Assembly (NCBI RefSeq): GCF_041053055.1
Contig: NZ_CP163443.1
Coordinates: forward strand, 5,687,001 to 5,751,000
Length of the DNA stretch: 64,000 bases
From: Streptomyces sp. R41
GTDB lineage: Bacteria > Actinomycetota > Actinomycetes > Streptomycetales > Streptomycetaceae
Direction: 5' to 3'
Shown: positions 1-8,770 of the stretch, in pieces
How positions within the stretch are numbered: the stretch's first letter is position 1
How the letters are laid out: each line of letters begins with the position of its first letter
Program-made: the position numbers and the translations under genes
Notes under the pieces: model-generated
Seen by the model: only the letters and a program-made list of their open reading frames with translations
The model's database searches: none
Told to the model about the DNA's origin: nothing

Positions 1-1880
1 TTCGGCGTGTAGCCGACGAACCAGGCGTTCCTGCGCTCGTCCGTCGTACCGGTCTTACCGGCGTTGGCGCGGTCGGTGAGACCGGCCTGCTGGCCCGTAC
101 CGGAGTCGATCACGCCGCTCAGAAGGGTGTTGATGGTGTCCGCGGTCTTCTCGGACATCGCCCGCGAGCACGTCGACTTCGGCACCTCGAGGGACTTCTG
201 CGTGCCGTCGATCTTCTGCGTGATCGACTCGATGGCGATCGGGGTGCAGTACATGCCGCGGGAGGCGAAGGCGGCGTACGCGGTGGCCATCGTCAGCGGG
301 GAGATGCCCTTGGCACCGAGGGCGATGGAGGGCACCTGGGGGAGCTTGTCGCCGTTGCCCTGGACCACGCCGAGCTTGTCGATCTGGTTCATCACCGGGC
401 AGAGGCCGATGTCCGAGATCATCTGCACGAAGTAGGTGTTGACCGACTTGGCCATCGCCTCCTTCAGCCGGTACGGACCGACCTCGGACAGGCTCTCGTT
501 CGGCACTTGCTCGTTGGCCTGGTTGGTCCAGGGCTTGCTGCCGCACGTCTGTACGGGGCTCGGGTAGGGCATCTTGTTCGGCGACGAGTACTCCTTCGTC
601 GCCGGCACGCCCTGCTCCAGCGCGGCCGCGGCCACGAACGGCTTGAAGGTGGAGCCGGTCGGGAAGCCGTAGTTCGAGCCGCCCATGTCGTAGTTGACCG
701 AGAAGTTGTACTCGGTCTCGTTCTTCCCGTAGCCGTAGGGCTTCGACTGGCCCATACCGAGGATCTTGCCGGTGCCGGGCTCGACCAGGGTGGCCGCCGC
801 GGCGACCTTGTCCGACTTGTAGACGTGATCCTTTATCGATGTCTGCACCGACTCCTGGGACTGCGGGTCGAGCGTCGTACGGATCGTCAGGCCGCCCTGG
901 TTCCAGATCTTCGCCCGGGCCTCCTTGGTCTTGCCGAAGACCGGGTCGCTCAGGAAGACGTGCTCCACGTACTTGCAGAAGAAGCTGGCGCCCTTGGCGG
1001 CCGTGATGCAGCCGTTCTTGGGCTGGCTCACGTGCAGGCCGAGCTTCTTCTCCTTGGCCGCGTCCGCTTCCTGCTGGGAGATGTCGTGCACCTCGGCCAT
1101 GCGCTGCAGCACGGTGTTGCGGCGCTTGGTGGCTTCCGCCTCGTCGTTGACCGGGTCGTACCGGCTGGGCGACTGGACGATGCCCGCGAGCAGCGCCGAC
1201 TCCTGGAGGTTCAGGTCCTTGGCGGGCTTGGAGAAGTAGCGCTGGGCGGCGGCCTCGATGCCGTAGGCCTGCTCGCCGAAGAACGTGATGTTCAGGTAGT
1301 TCTCGAGGATCTTCTTCTTGCCGAGCTTCTCTTCCAGCTGGATCGCGTACTTGAGCTCGCGGATCTTGCGGCCGAGGGTCTGCTGGGTGGCCTGGGCGAC
1401 CTTCGTCGGGTCGTCACCGGCCTCCTCGACGAAGTAGTTCTTCACCAGCTGCTGGGTGAGCGTGGAGGCGCCCTGGGCCACTCCGCCGTTCTGCGCGTTC
1501 TGGTTCAGGGCGCGCAGGACGCCCTTCATGTCGACCGCGCCGTGCTGGTAGAAGCGCGAGTCCTCGATCGCGACGATCGCCTTCTGCATGTACGGCGAGA
1601 TGTCCTTGAGGTCGACCACCGTGCGGTCGCGCGAGTAGACCGTCGCGATCTGACCGCCCTGGCTGTCCAGGATCGTGGTCCGCTGACTCAGCGACGGACT
1701 CTTCAGGTTGTCGGGAATCTCGTCGAACCCCTGCACGGATCCCTTGGCCGCCAGACCGAGCGCGCCCGCGGCGGGCAGCGCGATTCCGGCCATGACGGCG
1801 CCTGCGAGCACGCTGACACCGAGGAACTTGGCGGCCTGCTGCGTTGCCGACAGACCGCCGCCCGAGCGCTTCTTTGGCAT
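1..1880 (-). CDS. Class A penicillin-binding protein (transglycosylase/transpeptidase), C-terminus outside window
   Basis: Bifunctional peptidoglycan synthase at the outer face of the membrane: glycan polymerisation by the N-terminal domain, peptide cross-linking by the C-terminal domain. About 626 residues are visible. A basic N-terminus is followed by one membrane segment (about residues 14-40). The transglycosylase motif EDSRFYQHG lies near residue 107. The transpeptidase motifs are STFK (near 411), SVN (near 479) and KTGT (near 607). The frame is still open at base 1, so the C-terminal tail lies outside. The start is the ATG at 1880 before PKKRSGG; no strong ribosome site is visible. It is divergent from wblA. 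The neighbourhood resembles mycobacterial ponA2 beside whiB4. Confidence 0.93.
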   Translation of the reverse strand, partial: MPKKRSGGGLSATQQAAKFLGVSVLAGAVMAGIALPAAGALGLAAKGSVQGFDEIPDNLKSPSLSQRTTILDSQGGQIATVYSRDRTVVDLKDISPYMQKAIVAIEDSRFYQHGAVDMKGVLRALNQNAQNGGVAQGASTLTQQLVKNYFVEEAGDDPTKVAQATQQTLGRKIRELKYAIQLEEKLGKKKILENYLNITFFGEQAYGIEAAAQRYFSKPAKDLNLQESALLAGIVQSPSRYDPVNDEAEATKRRNTVLQRMAEVHDISQQEADAAKEKKLGLHVSQPKNGCITAAKGASFFCKYVEHVFLSDPVFGKTKEARAKIWNQGGLTIRTTLDPQSQESVQTSIKDHVYKSDKVAAAATLVEPGTGKILGMGQSKPYGYGKNETEYNFSVNYDMGGSNYGFPTGSTFKPFVAAAALEQGVPATKEYSSPNKMPYPSPVQTCGSKPWTNQANEQVPNESLSEVGPYRLKEAMAKSVNTYFVQMISDIGLCPVMNQIDKLGVVQGNGDKLPQVPSIALGAKGISPLTMATAYAAFASRGMYCTPIAIESITQKIDGTQKSLEVPKSTCSRAMSEKTADTINTLLSGVIDSGTGQQAGLTDRANAGKTGTTDERRNAWFVGYTP

Positions 1881-2298
1881 GGGGGCAGCCTACGTTCTCA
1901 TTCGCCGGACACGCGTATATGCCTTGGCCTAAGCTGCTCTCAACTGTCACAGCAGTGCGGCCACGTATCAATACGTCCGGCGACCCCGAATCGTTCCGGA
2001 GGATCCCCAACTTTTTGTCGGGGGTTCGTTGAGGGCGTGTCCGAATCAGCCTCATGCGTCACCAGGCGTCCGTTGTGACTCAACTGAACTGTCCCGGTTT
2101 GCCGGGATACTCACGCATGTCCTCAGCTCACTCCCCCGGGTGATCTGCCGCTTACGCATAGTCCGTTCGGGCCATTCAAGATTGGGCCCGAAGGGGGTGT
2201 TGCGCTGTGCCCACCTTCCGTAACGTCCTCAACTGGCGGCGGTGAATATGCCGCTGCCGCCGTGGGGGAGCCTCGATTCGGGAGAGGACGGCGCCGGT
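1881..2298. promoter_or_regulatory. Divergent intergenic region between the PBP gene and wblA
   Basis: A 418-bp non-coding stretch must hold the promoters of both divergent genes and a long leader for wblA. A short C/G hairpin with a T-rich loop lies near 2008-2026. No specific operator was recognised and no convincing small gene is present. Confidence 0.5.
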
Positions 2299-2637
2299 AT
2301 GGGCTGGGTAACCGACTGGAGTGCGCAGGCGGCCTGCCGCACTACCGATCCGGATGAACTGTTCGTTCAAGGAGCAGCGCAGAACAGGGCGAAGGCAGTG
2401 TGCACCGGATGTCCGGTACGCACGGAGTGCCTCGCCGATGCGCTCGACAACCGCGTCGAATTCGGCGTGTGGGGTGGCATGACGGAGCGGGAGCGCCGCG
2501 CACTGCTGCGCCGCCGGCCGACCGTCACCTCGTGGCGTCGCCTGCTGGAGACCGCGCGTACGGAGTACGAGCGCGGCGCGGGCCTGCTGCCCCTCGACGA
2601 GGAAGAGGTGTACGAGCGCTACGCGGCGGTGGGCTGA
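2299..2637 (+). CDS. wblA: WhiB-family iron-sulfur regulator WblA
   Basis: A 112-residue Wbl protein that should bind a [4Fe-4S] cluster and act with a sigma factor. In Streptomyces, WblA controls the switch to sporulation and represses antibiotic production. Cysteines C13, C35, C38 and C44 form the Wbl pattern C-x21-C-x2-C-x5-C, followed by the GVWGG turn at 56-60 and a basic C-terminal segment (ERERRALLRRR). The ATG at 2299 is preferred over upstream ATGs because GGAGAGGA lies 10 nt upstream and the 112-aa length fits WblA. It converges on the ATPase gene 12 bp away; a small hairpin (CTGAGGG/CCCCTCAG, 2636-2654) covers both stop codons. Confidence 0.95.
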   Translation: MGWVTDWSAQAACRTTDPDELFVQGAAQNRAKAVCTGCPVRTECLADALDNRVEFGVWGGMTERERRALLRRRPTVTSWRRLLETARTEYERGAGLLPLDEEEVYERYAAVG

Positions 2638-2648
2638 GGGCGTTCCCC

Positions 2649-4061
2649 TCAGGCCCCCGGTTCGAGGGTTTCGGGCAGCTCCGGCCGATTGGCCGCGAGC
2701 CGGTCCCCGATGTCCCGCAGCCCCGCGAGGTCGTGTACGTCGCCCGGCAGGGCGGCCACTTCGGCCACCGCCACCTCGGGGTGGAGCGCGGCGAAGCGGT
2801 CACGCGTGCGCTGCTCGCGGGAGAGCAGCTGCATGCGCTCGGCATGCAGCCTCAACAGGCCTGCGGTGAGTTGTTCAACGGTCCGGTCGGTGTCCGTGGC
2901 GGCGGTCCGGGTCTCGTCCGTGGTGGCGGTCTGGTGCTCGTCCGTGACGGCGGTCCTGTCCGTGGCGGCGGGGGAGCCTTCGTCGGAACCGTCCGGAGCT
3001 GGTGTTTCGGAAGCGGGAGATTCTGAACTGTCGTACGTGTCGGGAGAGTTACGAAGTCCAGCTTTCCCGTCCCCCTGATCGACAATGCGGGCGTCGTCAA
3101 GATTTTCTGCGGCCGCGGAATCCGCCGCGGAATCAAGATCTTCCGCGGCGGCGAGCGCCCGCTCGGCGGACAGCTGAGCGGCGCCGCTGCCGTGCACCCG
3201 GTTGAGCACCAGACCCGCGAACGGCATGTCCTCCGCGGCCAGCCGCTCCACGAAGTACGCGGCCTCGCGCAGCGCGTCCCGCTCCGGGGCCGCCACCACC
3301 AGGAACGCTGTGCCGGGCGCCTGGAGCAGCTTGTACGTGGCGTCCGCGCGGGTACGGAATCCCCCGAAGGTCGTGTCCATAGCGGCCACGAACGTCTGGA
3401 CGTCCTTGAGGAGCTGGCCCCCCAGGAGCTTGCCCAGGGTGCCGGTCATCATCGACATCCCCACGTTCAGGAACTTCATCCCCGCCCGGCCGCCCAGCTT
3501 CGCCGGCGCCGTCAGCAGCCGGATCAGCCTCCCGTCCAGGAACGAGCCCAGCCGCTTCGGGGCGTCCAGGAAGTCCAGCGCCGAGCGCGAGGGCGGCGTG
3601 TCGACGACGATGAGGTCCCACTCGTCCCGCGCCCGCAGCTGCCCCAGCTTCTCCATCGCCATGTACTCCTGTGTGCCCGCGAAGCCCGCCGAAAGCGACT
3701 GGTAGAAGGGGTTGTTGAGGATCGCGGCCGCTTGCTTGCCGTTTGCGTGCGCCTCGACGATCTCGTCGAAGGTGCGCTTCATGTCGAGCATCATGGCGTG
3801 CAGCTCGCCGTCCCCCTCGACGCCCTTCACGCGCCTCGGGGTGTTGTCCAGCGAGTCGATGCCCATGGACTGGGCGAGCCTGCGCGCCGGGTCGATGGTG
3901 AGCACGACCACCTTGCGGCCGCGCTCGGCGGCGCGCAGCCCCAGGGCCGCCGCCGTGGTCGTCTTGCCGACGCCGCCCGAGCCGCAGCACACCACGATGC
4001 GGGTCTTCGGGTCGTCGAGCAGCGGGTCGACGTCGAGTACGCGGGCCGGGTTCAGACTCAT
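2649..4061 (-). CDS. ArsA/Get3-like ATPase, second subunit with repeat insertion
   Basis: Cytoplasmic P-loop ATPase of the ArsA/Get3 class (470 aa). The deviant Walker A GSGGVGKTT is near residues 28-36 and the switch region VVDTPPSRSALDF is near 153-165. It follows the partner ATPase gene with a 4-nt ATGA overlap, so the two are probably made together. In M. tuberculosis the equivalent pair (recalled as Rv3679/Rv3680, BagA/BagB) forms a Get3-like heteromer. The C-terminal third holds a long Ala/Asp/Thr-rich insertion, including three 8-residue repeats of the form T-A-x-T-D-E-x-R (about 2880-2970). The insertion is low-complexity and probably disordered. No metal-ligand cysteines typical of true arsenite pumps were noted. 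Confidence 0.88.
   Translation of the reverse strand: MSLNPARVLDVDPLLDDPKTRIVVCCGSGGVGKTTTAAALGLRAAERGRKVVVLTIDPARRLAQSMGIDSLDNTPRRVKGVEGDGELHAMMLDMKRTFDEIVEAHANGKQAAAILNNPFYQSLSAGFAGTQEYMAMEKLGQLRARDEWDLIVVDTPPSRSALDFLDAPKRLGSFLDGRLIRLLTAPAKLGGRAGMKFLNVGMSMMTGTLGKLLGGQLLKDVQTFVAAMDTTFGGFRTRADATYKLLQAPGTAFLVVAAPERDALREAAYFVERLAAEDMPFAGLVLNRVHGSGAAQLSAERALAAAEDLDSAADSAAAENLDDARIVDQGDGKAGLRNSPDTYDSSESPASETPAPDGSDEGSPAATDRTAVTDEHQTATTDETRTAATDTDRTVEQLTAGLLRLHAERMQLLSREQRTRDRFAALHPEVAVAEVAALPGDVHDLAGLRDIGDRLAANRPELPETLEPGA
2878..2974. repeat. 24-bp in-frame minisatellite inside the Get3-like ATPase gene
   Basis: About three imperfect 24-bp units encode the octads TAVTDEHQ, TATTDETR and TAATDTDR. 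The period is a multiple of three, so copy-number change would keep the frame. Confidence 0.75.
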
Positions 4062-5035
4062 GAGATCCCTTGCGTGCGCAGTTCCGCGGCGAGCTCGTAC
4101 AGGCCCGCCAAATCCATTCCGTCGGCGAGCAGCGGGAGTTCGTGCAGCGGCAGGTCCTGCTCGGTGAGCACGGCCCGCTGCTCGCGCTCCAGGGTGTGGC
4201 GCTCGGCGTACTCCTCCGCCTGCTGGAGCAGCGGGTCCACGAGCCGCTCGGCGAGTCCGCCGCGGCGGGCACCGCCGAGTCCGGCCGCGGAGAGCGACTT
4301 GGCGATGGCCGTACGGGGAACGGCGGCCGTGAGCTCCAGGTCGGTGTCGTCCAGGAGCGCGGGCCGCACCATGTTCACGATGATCCGCCCCACCGGCAGC
4401 TTCGCGGCCCGCAGCTCGGCGATGCCGTCCGCGGTCTCCTGGACGGGCATCTCCTCAAGGAGCGTCACCAAATGCACCGCGGTCTCCGGGGACTTGAGGA
4501 CGCGCATGACGGCCTGTGCCTGATTGTGTATCGGCCCGATCTTCGCGAGGCCGGCCACCTCGTCGTTGACGTTCAGGAAACGCGTGATGCGCCCGGTGGG
4601 CGGCGCGTCCATCACCACGTAGTCGTACGCGAATCGCCCGCTCTTGTCCTTGCGGCGTACGGCCTCACAGGCCTTGCCGGTCAGGAGTACGTCCCTGACG
4701 CCGGGCGCGATGGTGGTGGCGAAGTCGATGGCGCCGAGCTTCTTCAGGGCACGGCCCGCGCTGCCCAGTTTGTAGAACATCTGGAGGTAGTCCAGAAGGG
4801 CCAGTTCGGGGTCGATGGCGAGCGCGTACACCTCCCCGCCCCCAGGAGCGACGGCGATCTTCCGCTCCTCATAAGGCAGCGCTTCTGTCTCGAAGAGCTG
4901 CGCGATGCCCTGTCTGCCCTCGACCTCGACGAGGAGGACGCGCTTGCCCTCGGTCGCGAGGGCGAGCGCGAGGGCCGCGGCCACCGTGGTCTTGCCGGTA
5001 CCGCCCTTGCCGCTGACGACCTGGAGCCTGCTCAC
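4058..5035 (-). CDS. ArsA/Get3-like ATPase, first subunit
   Basis: A 325-residue ATPase with Walker A GKGGTGKTT at residues 9-17, a switch II segment VVMDAPPTGRITRFL and a C-terminal helical region. The start is the GTG at 5035 (SRLQVVSGKGG), which puts the P-loop at the very N-terminus as usual in this family. It is the promoter-proximal gene of a coupled pair; its stop overlaps the ATG of the second ATPase. The pair sits beside wblA and the class A PBP, as in mycobacteria where it is linked to envelope and redox phenotypes. Its client protein or anion cannot be told from sequence. Confidence 0.9.
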   Translation of the reverse strand: MSRLQVVSGKGGTGKTTVAAALALALATEGKRVLLVEVEGRQGIAQLFETEALPYEERKIAVAPGGGEVYALAIDPELALLDYLQMFYKLGSAGRALKKLGAIDFATTIAPGVRDVLLTGKACEAVRRKDKSGRFAYDYVVMDAPPTGRITRFLNVNDEVAGLAKIGPIHNQAQAVMRVLKSPETAVHLVTLLEEMPVQETADGIAELRAAKLPVGRIIVNMVRPALLDDTDLELTAAVPRTAIAKSLSAAGLGGARRGGLAERLVDPLLQQAEEYAERHTLEREQRAVLTEQDLPLHELPLLADGMDLAGLYELAAELRTQGIS

Positions 5036-5130
5036 GTATTCGAGCCTAACCAGTCCGCCGCCGTACTACGCAGGAGGCTGTGGACAACGTGTGCGCGAGG
5101 CCCCGGACGGCAACGGCTAAAGTCGGCCGC

Positions 5131-5292
5131 ATGACCAAGTGGGAATACGCAACTGTGCCGCTGCTCGTCCATGCCACGAAGCAGATTCTGGACACCTGGG
5201 GCGAGGACGGCTGGGAGCTCGTCCAGGTCGTGCCCGGGCCGAACAACCCCGAGCAGCTGGTGGCCTACCTGAAGCGGGAGAAGTCGGCATGA
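5131..5292 (+). CDS. Small DUF4177-type protein
   Basis: A 53-residue protein starting MTKWEYATVPLL, with the W-E-Y-x-T-V start and the DTWGEDGWELVQVV core typical of DUF4177-like small proteins of unknown function. The start at 5131 is chosen because the family begins with this W-E-Y segment; the upstream in-frame ATG at 5080 would add an unrelated tail. Its stop overlaps the ATG of the RidA gene (ATGA), so both are probably one transcript. It is divergent from the Get3-like pair across 95 bp. Confidence 0.85.
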   Translation: MTKWEYATVPLLVHATKQILDTWGEDGWELVQVVPGPNNPEQLVAYLKREKSA

Positions 5293-5759
5293 GCGGCGCC
5301 GTCGAGTCGAAGCTGGCGGAACTCGGGCTGAGTCTGCCGGACGTCGTCCCGCCGCTCGCCGCGTACCAGCCCGCCGTGCAGTCCGGTGTGTACGTCTACA
5401 CCGCGGGCCAGTTGCCGATGGTGGACGGCAAGCTTCCGGTCACCGGCAAGGTGGGCGCCGAGGTCACCGCCGAGGAGGCCAAGGAGCTGGCCCGCACCTG
5501 CGCGCTGAACGCCCTTGCCGCGGTCAAATCCGTAGCGGGCGACCTCGACCGCATCGCTCGTGTCGTGAAGGTCGTCGGCTTCGTCGCTTCCGCCTCGGAC
5601 TTCACGGGTCAGCCGGGCGTCCTGAACGGCGCGAGCGAACTCCTGGGCGCGGTCCTCGGCGACAAGGGTGTCCACGCCCGCAGCGCGGTCGGCGTGGCGG
5701 TCCTCCCGCTGGACGCCCCGGTGGAGGTCGAAATCCAGGTGGAGCTGACGGAGGCGTAG
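5289..5759 (+). CDS. RidA/YjgF-family protein
   Basis: A 156-residue member of the RidA/YER057c/UK114 superfamily. RidA proteins hydrolyse reactive enamine/imine intermediates to ketoacids and ammonia and normally act as cytosolic trimers. Visible family features are YTAGQLP near residue 37 and the C-terminal HARSAVGVAVLP segment, whose Arg is the carboxylate-binding position in RidA, followed by VEVEIQVEL. It belongs to the longer YjgF-like subgroup in which activity is less certain. It is coupled to the DUF4177 gene; M. tuberculosis has a homologue at the same place (Rv3678c as recalled). Confidence 0.9.
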   Translation: MSGAVESKLAELGLSLPDVVPPLAAYQPAVQSGVYVYTAGQLPMVDGKLPVTGKVGAEVTAEEAKELARTCALNALAAVKSVAGDLDRIARVVKVVGFVASASDFTGQPGVLNGASELLGAVLGDKGVHARSAVGVAVLPLDAPVEVEIQVELTEA

Positions 5760-5787
5760 GCGGGGCCGCGGGCAAGGGTTGTCTCGA

Positions 5788-5931
5788 CCCCTCCGGCTCT
5801 ACCCGTCCCGTACCGGGGGGCTGCCGCCCGCTGCCGTGCCCCGTCAGGGGCGCGGGGAACTGCGTGACAACCCCCCACCGGCCCGCAGTCGAAAGACCGG
5901 TACGGGACGGGCAGGGGCGGAGGGGGCGAAA
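5788..5931. repeat. Interspersed intergenic repeat with long inverted arms
   Basis: Arms CCCGTCCCGTACC (5801-5813) and GGTACGGGACGGG (5899-5911) are perfect inverted copies about 85 bp apart. The right arm continues into GGGGCGGAGGGGGCGA, which recurs at 8660-8698 and 16795-16823. This looks like a member of the short repeat families scattered between Streptomyces genes. It may also end RidA transcription. Confidence 0.7.
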
Positions 5932-6016
5932 AAGCCTCACCCGCACCCCCGGCACCGGACGCCGTGATCGTCGACGGCCTCTCGAACATCCGCCCGGCAC
6001 GGGATAGCCTCCGCCC

Positions 6017-6886
6017 ATGGCGAATGGGCAGTGGTACCCCCCGGAGTGGCCCGAGAGGATCCGCGCGCTCGCGGAGGGCTCCCTGACACCGGTGGCCCCC
6101 AAGCGGGCGGCCACGGTCATGCTGCTCAAGGACACCTCTGCCACCCCTGTGGTGCACATGCTGCGCAGACGCACCTCCATGGCCTTCGCCGGAGGCGCGT
6201 ACGCGTATCCGGGCGGCGGCGTGGACCCCCGCGACGACGAGCACCAGATCCGCTGGGCGGGCCCCACGCGCGCGTGGTGGGCGAAAAGACTCGGAGTGGA
6301 CGAGACCTCGGCCCAGGCCATCGTGTGCGCGGCGGTCCGCGAGACGTACGAGGAGGCGGGCGTCCTGCTCGCCGGGCCCACCCCGGACACCGTGGTCGGC
6401 GACACCACGGGCGAGGAGTGGGAGGCGGACCGCGCGGCCCTGGTCGCCCGCGATCTCTCCTTCGCCGAGTTCCTCGACCGCAGAGGGCTCGTGCTCAGAT
6501 CCGACCTCCTGGGCGTCTGGACCCGCTGGATCACCCCGGAATTCGAGACCCGCCGCTACGACACGTGGTTCTTCGTGGCCGCCCTCCCGGAGGGCCAGCG
6601 CACCCGCAACGCCTCCACGGAGGCCGACCGCACCGTGTGGATCCGCCCCGCGGACGCGGCCGACGGATACGACAAGGGCGAGCTCCTGATGATGCCGCCC
6701 ACCATCGCCACCCTGCGCCAGCTCATCCCGTACGACAGCGCCGCCGACGCCCTGGCCGCCGCTCCCGCCCGCGACCTGACCCCCGTCCTGGCCAAGGCCC
6801 GCCTGGAGAACGGTGAAGTGATCCTCGCCTGGCCCGGCCACGACGAGTTCACCAAGCACATCCCGACCGGTGGAGCCTCCGCATGA
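6017..6886 (+). CDS. Nudix hydrolase, long (NUDT19/RP2-like) form
   Basis: A 289-residue Nudix hydrolase. The Nudix box is split: PGGGVDPRD (near residues 71-79) is separated by about 30 residues from AAVRETYEEAGVLL (near 107-120). That long insertion inside the box is typical of the NUDT19/RP2-like subfamily. R-E-T-Y-E-E-A-G supplies the metal-binding glutamates. The substrate is unknown; CoA derivatives or nucleoside diphosphates are usual for relatives. The stop overlaps the ATG of the MBL hydrolase, indicating coupling. Confidence 0.88.
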   Translation: MANGQWYPPEWPERIRALAEGSLTPVAPKRAATVMLLKDTSATPVVHMLRRRTSMAFAGGAYAYPGGGVDPRDDEHQIRWAGPTRAWWAKRLGVDETSAQAIVCAAVRETYEEAGVLLAGPTPDTVVGDTTGEEWEADRAALVARDLSFAEFLDRRGLVLRSDLLGVWTRWITPEFETRRYDTWFFVAALPEGQRTRNASTEADRTVWIRPADAADGYDKGELLMMPPTIATLRQLIPYDSAADALAAAPARDLTPVLAKARLENGEVILAWPGHDEFTKHIPTGGASA

Positions 6887-7713
6887 CCGACGCCACCGCC
6901 CTCCCGGGCCAGCCACGCGGCGGAGTCCTCTCCGGCCCCGCCACTTCGCGCGCGGTCAACGTGCTCGCTCCCAACGCCTCCGCGATGACCCTGGACGGCA
7001 CCAACACCTGGATCGTCTCCGAGCCGGACTCCGAGCTCGCGGTGGTGATCGACCCGGGGCCCCTGGACGACGTACATCTGCGGAATGTCGTGGATACGGC
7101 GGAGAAGGCGGGGAAACGGGTCGCGCTGACGCTGCTCACGCACGGGCACCCCGATCACGCCGAGGGGGCGGCCCGGTTCGGCGAGCTGACGGGTACGAAG
7201 GTGCGGGCCCTGGACCCGGCGCTGCGGCTCGGGGACGAAGGGCTGGCCGCGGGGGACGTGATCGCCGTCGGCGGGCTCGAGCTGCGCGTCGTACCGACGC
7301 CCGGGCATACCGCCGACTCGCTGTGCTTCCATCTCCCGGCCGACCGGGCCGTCCTGACCGGGGACACCATCCTGGGCCGCGGTACGACCGTGGTGGCCCA
7401 TCCGGACGGCCGTCTGGGCGACTATCTCGACTCCCTGCGCCGGCTCCGCTCACTGACGGTCGACGACGGCGTCCACACCGTCCTGCCCGGCCACGGGCCC
7501 GTCCTCGAGGACGCCCAGGGCGCCGTCGAGTTCTACCTCGCCCATCGCGCGCACCGCCTCGCCCAGGTCGAGACGGCGGTCGAGAACGGCTACCGGTCGC
7601 CGGACGAGGTCGTCGCGCACGTGTACGCGGACGTGGACCGTTCGCTGTGGCCCGCGGCGGAGCTGTCCGTGCGCGCACAGATGGACTACCTGCGCGAGCA
7701 CGGCCTCATCTAG
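6883..7713 (+). CDS. MBL-fold metallohydrolase (LACTB2-like)
   Basis: A 276-residue metallo-beta-lactamase-fold hydrolase. The metal-binding motif THGHPDHAEG (near residues 86-95), a further His in PTPGHTADSL (near 140), Asp in TGDTILG (near 160) and the late HGP motif (LPGHGPVLED, near 205) are all present, so a binuclear zinc site is expected. The C-terminal ~70 residues form a helical tail as in LACTB2-type hydrolases. It is coupled to the upstream Nudix gene. M. tuberculosis has an MBL gene at the same place next to crp. The substrate is unknown; RNA or thioester hydrolysis is seen in relatives. Confidence 0.9.
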   Translation: MTDATALPGQPRGGVLSGPATSRAVNVLAPNASAMTLDGTNTWIVSEPDSELAVVIDPGPLDDVHLRNVVDTAEKAGKRVALTLLTHGHPDHAEGAARFGELTGTKVRALDPALRLGDEGLAAGDVIAVGGLELRVVPTPGHTADSLCFHLPADRAVLTGDTILGRGTTVVAHPDGRLGDYLDSLRRLRSLTVDDGVHTVLPGHGPVLEDAQGAVEFYLAHRAHRLAQVETAVENGYRSPDEVVAHVYADVDRSLWPAAELSVRAQMDYLREHGLI

Positions 7714-7766
7714 GGCAGCTGGGCAACTGGGGCCTCCAGGCGTTTTTGCGGCCCCTGGGGAGGCAC

Positions 7767-8573
7767 TCAGGGACGCGGGGCCTTGATGCCGTGCACGCGC
7801 GCGTACTCCGCGGCCAGCCACGGCCCGAGGTCGTCGACGTACGAGCGCAGGACGGCGAGATCGCCCGTCGGCTCGTATCCGAGGACGGCCGCTTCGCGCA
7901 GCTGCGCGGCCCGCTCCGGGTAGTACGCGCCGAACGTCTCGGCCATCTCTTTCAGGTCGCTGGTCCAGCCGTTCCAGCGGGGCATGACGAGCGTGAAGCC
8001 GGTGCGGACGAGATGGCGTGACATGAAGCGGACCAGCGGGCGCCGGGCCTCGTCCGTGTCGGCGGCACCGGCGATCCGCTCCCGCCAGCGCGGCAGGAAC
8101 AGCGCGAGGTCGCCGTTGGTCTCCCGGGCGAGTCGGGAGTCGGGACGATAGCGCGGCAGGAACTCGGCCAGATCCTCGCCCAGGAGAGGCGTACAGAGGC
8201 AGGCGACGAACCACCCGAGGTCGTACGTCTCCAGGTCGCTCAGCAGCCGCGCACGGCTGGCCAGCAGCGTCCCGACGCCGTCGATCTGCGGGAACTCCTT
8301 GTCGAGCGCCTCGTCCAGCGCCCGAGCGTCCGCCCGGTCCGCGTCGGTGGGCTCCTCGCGCAGCACCAGCAGCAGATCCAGGTCGCTGCGCCCCACGCGC
8401 GCGGTGCCACGCGGAATCGACCCGTAGAGGTACGCGCTGGTCACCCGCGCCCCGAAGGCGTCCAGCAACCGATCGCGGGCCGCGGCGACGACGGGCCGGA
8501 ACGCGTGCGGAATCCGCCCGAGGGATCCTTCGGGCTCGATGTACCCCTGGGCGTCGAGCCCTCTGCCGCTCAT
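7767..8573 (-). CDS. Nucleotidyltransferase-domain protein
   Basis: A 268-residue protein with an N-terminal polymerase-beta-like nucleotidyltransferase core: LYGSIPRGTARVGRSDLDLLLVL (residues about 51-73) gives the G-S and D-x-D metal motifs. The rest is helical and may bind the substrate, as in aminoglycoside adenylyltransferase-type or DUF4111-like enzymes. The start at 8573 (MSGRGLDAQ) avoids running into the intergenic repeat upstream. It stands alone between convergent and repeat-flanked neighbours and has no counterpart in the mycobacterial version of this block, so it may be a lineage-specific insertion. The substrate cannot be named. Confidence 0.8.
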   Translation of the reverse strand: MSGRGLDAQGYIEPEGSLGRIPHAFRPVVAAARDRLLDAFGARVTSAYLYGSIPRGTARVGRSDLDLLLVLREEPTDADRADARALDEALDKEFPQIDGVGTLLASRARLLSDLETYDLGWFVACLCTPLLGEDLAEFLPRYRPDSRLARETNGDLALFLPRWRERIAGAADTDEARRPLVRFMSRHLVRTGFTLVMPRWNGWTSDLKEMAETFGAYYPERAAQLREAAVLGYEPTGDLAVLRSYVDDLGPWLAAEYARVHGIKAPRP

Positions 8574-8599
8574 GCGCCCACTGTGCCCTGGATCTTTTG

Positions 8600-8698
8600 G
8601 CCCGTCCGGCGTTTGAGGACGATGCCGTTCAGGCCGATACGGGGGTCTGGGGGGCGGAGCCTCCAGGCACGGGACGGGCAGGGGCGGAGGGGGCGAGA
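8600..8698. repeat. Interspersed intergenic repeat, copy 1
   Basis: A ~99-bp element beginning GCCCGTCCGGCG and TTGAGGACGA, containing GGGGGTCTGGGG, and ending GGGACGGGCAGGGGCGGAGG. A closely matching copy lies at 16727-16823 and its end recurs at 5899-5931. All copies are intergenic. Confidence 0.85.
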
Positions 8699-8770
8699 AC
8701 CATCCCCCGGCAACCACAGCGGGGCCCCGCCTCTCAAGAAGGCGGAACCCCGTCGACGTACGGCCAAAAC

